Under the pieces are notes generated by a model. It worked only from the letters and a program-made list of their open reading frames with translations, did not search any database and was not told the origin of the DNA. A program made the translations under genes and the position numbers. Shown piece after piece: positions 31,663 through 33,782 of a DNA stretch of 33,782 nt (positions are counted from its first letter, which is position 1; every line of letters starts with the position of its first letter). The stretch is from CAZFAT01 sp964517075. GTDB lineage: Bacteria > Acidobacteriota > Vicinamibacteria > Vicinamibacterales > SCN-69-37. The DNA is taken from the NCBI GenBank assembly GCA_964517075.1, contig CAZFAT010000251.1:1-33782 (forward strand), written 5' to 3'.

Positions 31663-31773
31663 GCGCGGACGGACGAAGGATAGCAGTCTTTCCGGGTCCG
31701 GGCCTGCCGGCGATTCCGCCGCCGGGCGGTGCTGGTTTGCCGATCCCCGCCGGGCCGTGTACCCTCCCGCTGC
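31663..31773. promoter_or_regulatory. Divergent promoter region (aldolase and MFS genes)
   Basis: 111 bases between two start codons. A TACCCT at 31760-31765 ends 8 bases before the MFS ATG, and on the minus strand TATCCT (31677-31682) lies 14 bases before the aldolase ATG. No operator palindrome is evident. Confidence 0.35.
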
Positions 31774-33315
31774 ATGACTGACGCGTCCGCCCTGAGCGCC
31801 GGCGCCGGAGGTCGGCCGATCAGCCGTCCCACGCGCGACACCAAGATCTGGCCCGTCATCTCGGCCTCCGCGGTGGGGACGATGATCGAGTGGTACGACT
31901 TCTATATTTTCGGAAGTCTCGCGACGGTGATCTCGCCGCTGTTCTATCCGGCGGGCAACAACACGCTCGCGCTCATCGCGTACCTCTCCACGTTTGCCGT
32001 CGGCTTCGTTGTCCGGCCGTTCGGTGCGCTGTTCTTCGGCCGCATTGGGGACCTTGTCGGGCGCAAGTACGCGTTCCTGATCACGCTGCTCGTGATGGGC
32101 GGCGCGACGGCGTTGATCGGCGTGCTGCCGACCTATGCCACGATCGGCTACGCCGCGCCCATCCTGCTGCTGGTGATCCGGATTCTGCAGGGCCTCGCGC
32201 TCGGCGGGGAGTACGGCGGCGCCGCGGTCTATGTCGCCGAGCACGTGCCCGACGGCAAGCGGGGCTTCTACACGAGCTTCATCCAGATCACGGCGACGCT
32301 CGGCCTGTTCATGTCGCTCGCGGTCATCCTGATTGTCCAGAATGCGATGAGCACGGAGGCGTTTCGCGCCTGGGGCTGGCGCATCCCGTTCCTCATCTCG
32401 ATCCTGCTCGTTGGCGTGTCGCTCTACATGCGGCTCCGCATGAAGGAGTCGCCGATCTTCCAGCACATCAAATCGTCGGGGATGACGTCGGCGCAGCCGC
32501 TCAAGGATGCCTTCACGCAGTGGCGGCACCTCAAGATCGTCCTGATCTCGCTCTTCGGCGCGACGGCCGGGCAGGGCGTCGTCTGGTACACCGGCCAGTT
32601 CTATGCGCTGTTTCACCTGCAGGCCATCCTGAAGGTCAACACCACATCGTCGAACTACATTGTTGCCGCGGCGCTGCTGCTGGGCATGCCGCTCTTCGTG
32701 GTGTTCGGCGCACTGTCGGACCGGATCGGCCGGAAGAAGATCATGATGGCCGGCTGCCTGCTCGCGGCCGTGGCCTACCTTCCCATCTACCACGCGATGC
32801 AGCGCGCGGCCGGGTCGGGCGTCGTCACGGCCATCTCGCAGCGCAACACCGTCACGGGCGCCATCAGCCTGACGCCGCAGGCCATGGTCGACGGCGCGCT
32901 GCAGCCGGCGCGGGAGGTCCTGCCGTACACGAGTCTGGCCGCCCTGCTCAGCGAGCCCTCCGCCTGGCAGCTCATCGGCCTGGTCTTCGTCCAGTTGATC
33001 TTCGTCACGATGGTGTACGGGCCGATTGCCGCCTATCTGGTCGAGGCGTTCCCGGCGCGCATCCGCTACACGGCTCTGTCCCTGCCGTACCACATCGGCA
33101 ACGGCGTGTTCGGCGGCCTGCTCCCGCTGATCGGGCTGTCCGTCATCGCGCAGACCGGCAACATCTACGCCGGGCTCTACTATCCGATCGTCGTCGCCTT
33201 CCTCACCTTCATCGTCGGCTCGTTTCTGCTGCGCGAGACGCACAGCGTGCTCATCTGGAACGAGTGGGATCGCCCGTCCTCGGCGCTGGGCACCGACATC
33301 GACGGGCCGGCATAA
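31774..33315 (+). CDS. MFS transporter, metabolite:H+ symporter (MHS) family
   Basis: A 513-residue, 12-segment transporter. 'VGTMIEWYDFYIFGSLATVI' (about 34-53) and 'VVRPFGALFFGRIGDLVGRK' (about 79-98) are the signature stretches of the MHS group (ProP, KgtP, ShiA, citrate carriers). 'LQGLALGGEYGGAAVYVAEH', 'WRIPFLIS' and 'ALSDRIGRKKIMMAG' give the remaining MFS motifs. It should import an organic acid or osmolyte with protons across the inner membrane. A loop of about 65 residues before the last four helices ('QRNTVTGAISLTPQAM') is longer than usual. The start at 31774 is chosen over 31729 because the family begins shortly before the first helix and a -10-like TACCCT precedes it. It diverges from the aldolase-OYE operon, so a shared substrate is likely. 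Confidence 0.92.
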   Translation: MTDASALSAGAGGRPISRPTRDTKIWPVISASAVGTMIEWYDFYIFGSLATVISPLFYPAGNNTLALIAYLSTFAVGFVVRPFGALFFGRIGDLVGRKYAFLITLLVMGGATALIGVLPTYATIGYAAPILLLVIRILQGLALGGEYGGAAVYVAEHVPDGKRGFYTSFIQITATLGLFMSLAVILIVQNAMSTEAFRAWGWRIPFLISILLVGVSLYMRLRMKESPIFQHIKSSGMTSAQPLKDAFTQWRHLKIVLISLFGATAGQGVVWYTGQFYALFHLQAILKVNTTSSNYIVAAALLLGMPLFVVFGALSDRIGRKKIMMAGCLLAAVAYLPIYHAMQRAAGSGVVTAISQRNTVTGAISLTPQAMVDGALQPAREVLPYTSLAALLSEPSAWQLIGLVFVQLIFVTMVYGPIAAYLVEAFPARIRYTALSLPYHIGNGVFGGLLPLIGLSVIAQTGNIYAGLYYPIVVAFLTFIVGSFLLRETHSVLIWNEWDRPSSALGTDIDGPA

Positions 33316-33359
33316 GGAAGTGGTAGCGTAGGACCGCGCGCAGCGGGTGAGGAGGGGCC

Positions 33360-33782
33360 ATGACGGGACGCTCGGGTTCGACGGCACGTTGGACGACGGC
33401 TGTGTCGGCGGCGGCGGTGCTGGCGGTCGCGGCCCCCGGTCTCGGGCGGATGGCGGTGGCCTCGCCGCCGGCTGAGGATTCGAAGCTCCAGGCGGCGGCT
33501 CCCGGTGCGCGGCAGGGCGGCGTGGGACGTCGCGGTGGTCGCGGCGGTGGCATCGGCGCCGCGTTCTTCACGGCCGCGGACGCGAACAAGGACGGCAGCC
33601 TCACACGCGCCGAACTCCGCGCCACGTTCGACGGCTGGGCAAGCGCCTGGGAGCGTGGCCGCGCCGGGTCGCTGGCGGCCGATCAGGTTCGCGCGGGCGT
33701 CCTGTCGGTCTTTCCGCCGCCGGCGCAGAACCAGACTCCGAATCCCGCACACGTCGAGGCGATGATCGCGGCGCTGCCGGAT
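33360..33782 (+). CDS. Exported EF-hand protein, 5' part only
   Basis: An ATG at 33360 with a strong ribosome site (GAGGAGG a few bases before) opens a frame that runs past the right edge (141 codons visible). A signal peptide covers about 1-36 ('TTAVSAAAVLAVAAPGLG', with cleavage near A-V-A-S). A Gly/Arg-rich linker follows (about 49-65). An EF-hand calcium loop is at 74-85: D74, N76, D78, S80 and E85 in 'DANKDGSLTRAE'. A second helix pair ('ADQVRAGVLSVF') follows. The visible part ends in 'NPAHVEAMIAALPD'. In similar secreted proteins such a segment can precede a ThuA-like domain, but that part is outside the window and the idea is weak. Confidence 0.78.
   Translation, partial: MTGRSGSTARWTTAVSAAAVLAVAAPGLGRMAVASPPAEDSKLQAAAPGARQGGVGRRGGRGGGIGAAFFTAADANKDGSLTRAELRATFDGWASAWERGRAGSLAADQVRAGVLSVFPPPAQNQTPNPAHVEAMIAALPD

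Noticed and set aside
30718..33387. 889-codon minus-strand open frame
   Set aside because: Only its last 314 codons are the DapA-like aldolase. The rest is antisense to the MFS gene and has no domain character.
1..33782. tRNA, rRNA or riboswitch genes
   Set aside because: None recognised by eye. A covariance-model scan would be needed to exclude short structured RNAs, for example in the 118-base leader before 20296.

Overview
The window is strongly GC-rich with GC-rich third codon positions. It has densely packed genes on both strands, frequent GTG/TTG starts and ATGA-type overlaps. The mix of genes resembles a soil bacterium of the Acidobacteriota, probably class Vicinamibacteria: a propeller-M28 peptidase, a CE15-like esterase, many secreted proteins and decayed ECF sigma material. 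This placement is inferred from gene content; no rRNA or marker gene was seen.

Layout. 1-8440 lies entirely on the minus strand. Read in transcription order it holds a small membrane protein, an exported helix-hairpin-helix protein, the two-step agmatine-to-putrescine pair (aguB, aguA), a secreted M28 peptidase, and an asparagine-synthetase-like amidotransferase coupled to an acyl carrier protein and an AMP-forming ligase that runs off the left edge. A rhomboid protease (minus) and a CE15-like esterase (plus) diverge around a repeat-bearing spacer (9385-9614). Then come a decayed ECF sigma factor, an MscS channel and an aldo/keto reductase (plus). The next minus-strand block has a tiny ribbon-helix-helix protein under an SPFH protein, a TVP38-type membrane protein, a DoxX protein and inorganic pyrophosphatase.

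17097-24941 is the most unusual block. A minus-strand operon (ferritin-like diiron protein, SDR dehydrogenase, esterase) diverges from a plus-strand operon (PaaK-like acyl-adenylating ligase, then a complete tripartite tricarboxylate transporter in the order binding protein, large permease, small permease). Every junction inside each arm overlaps or touches. I infer one uptake-and-modification pathway for an unknown carboxylate or ester. MurJ and a signal-peptide-bearing methyltransferase follow. 27316-28496 is gene-poor, with a perfect 24-base palindrome, a possible PIN-domain remnant and a PilZ protein.

28497-33782 holds a mono-cluster ferredoxin-like protein, an exported cupin, an operon of an Old-Yellow-Enzyme-like reductase with a DapA-like aldolase, a divergent MHS-type MFS transporter, and the start of an exported EF-hand protein.

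Two themes cut across the window. First, at least seven genes have a TAnnnT-like -10 hexamer ending 6-7 bases before the start codon, which suggests leaderless mRNAs, while others carry strong Shine-Dalgarno sites. Second, short intergenic tandem repeats recur: two clusters of 7-base GTTCnnn units and one TGAAG inverted repeat.
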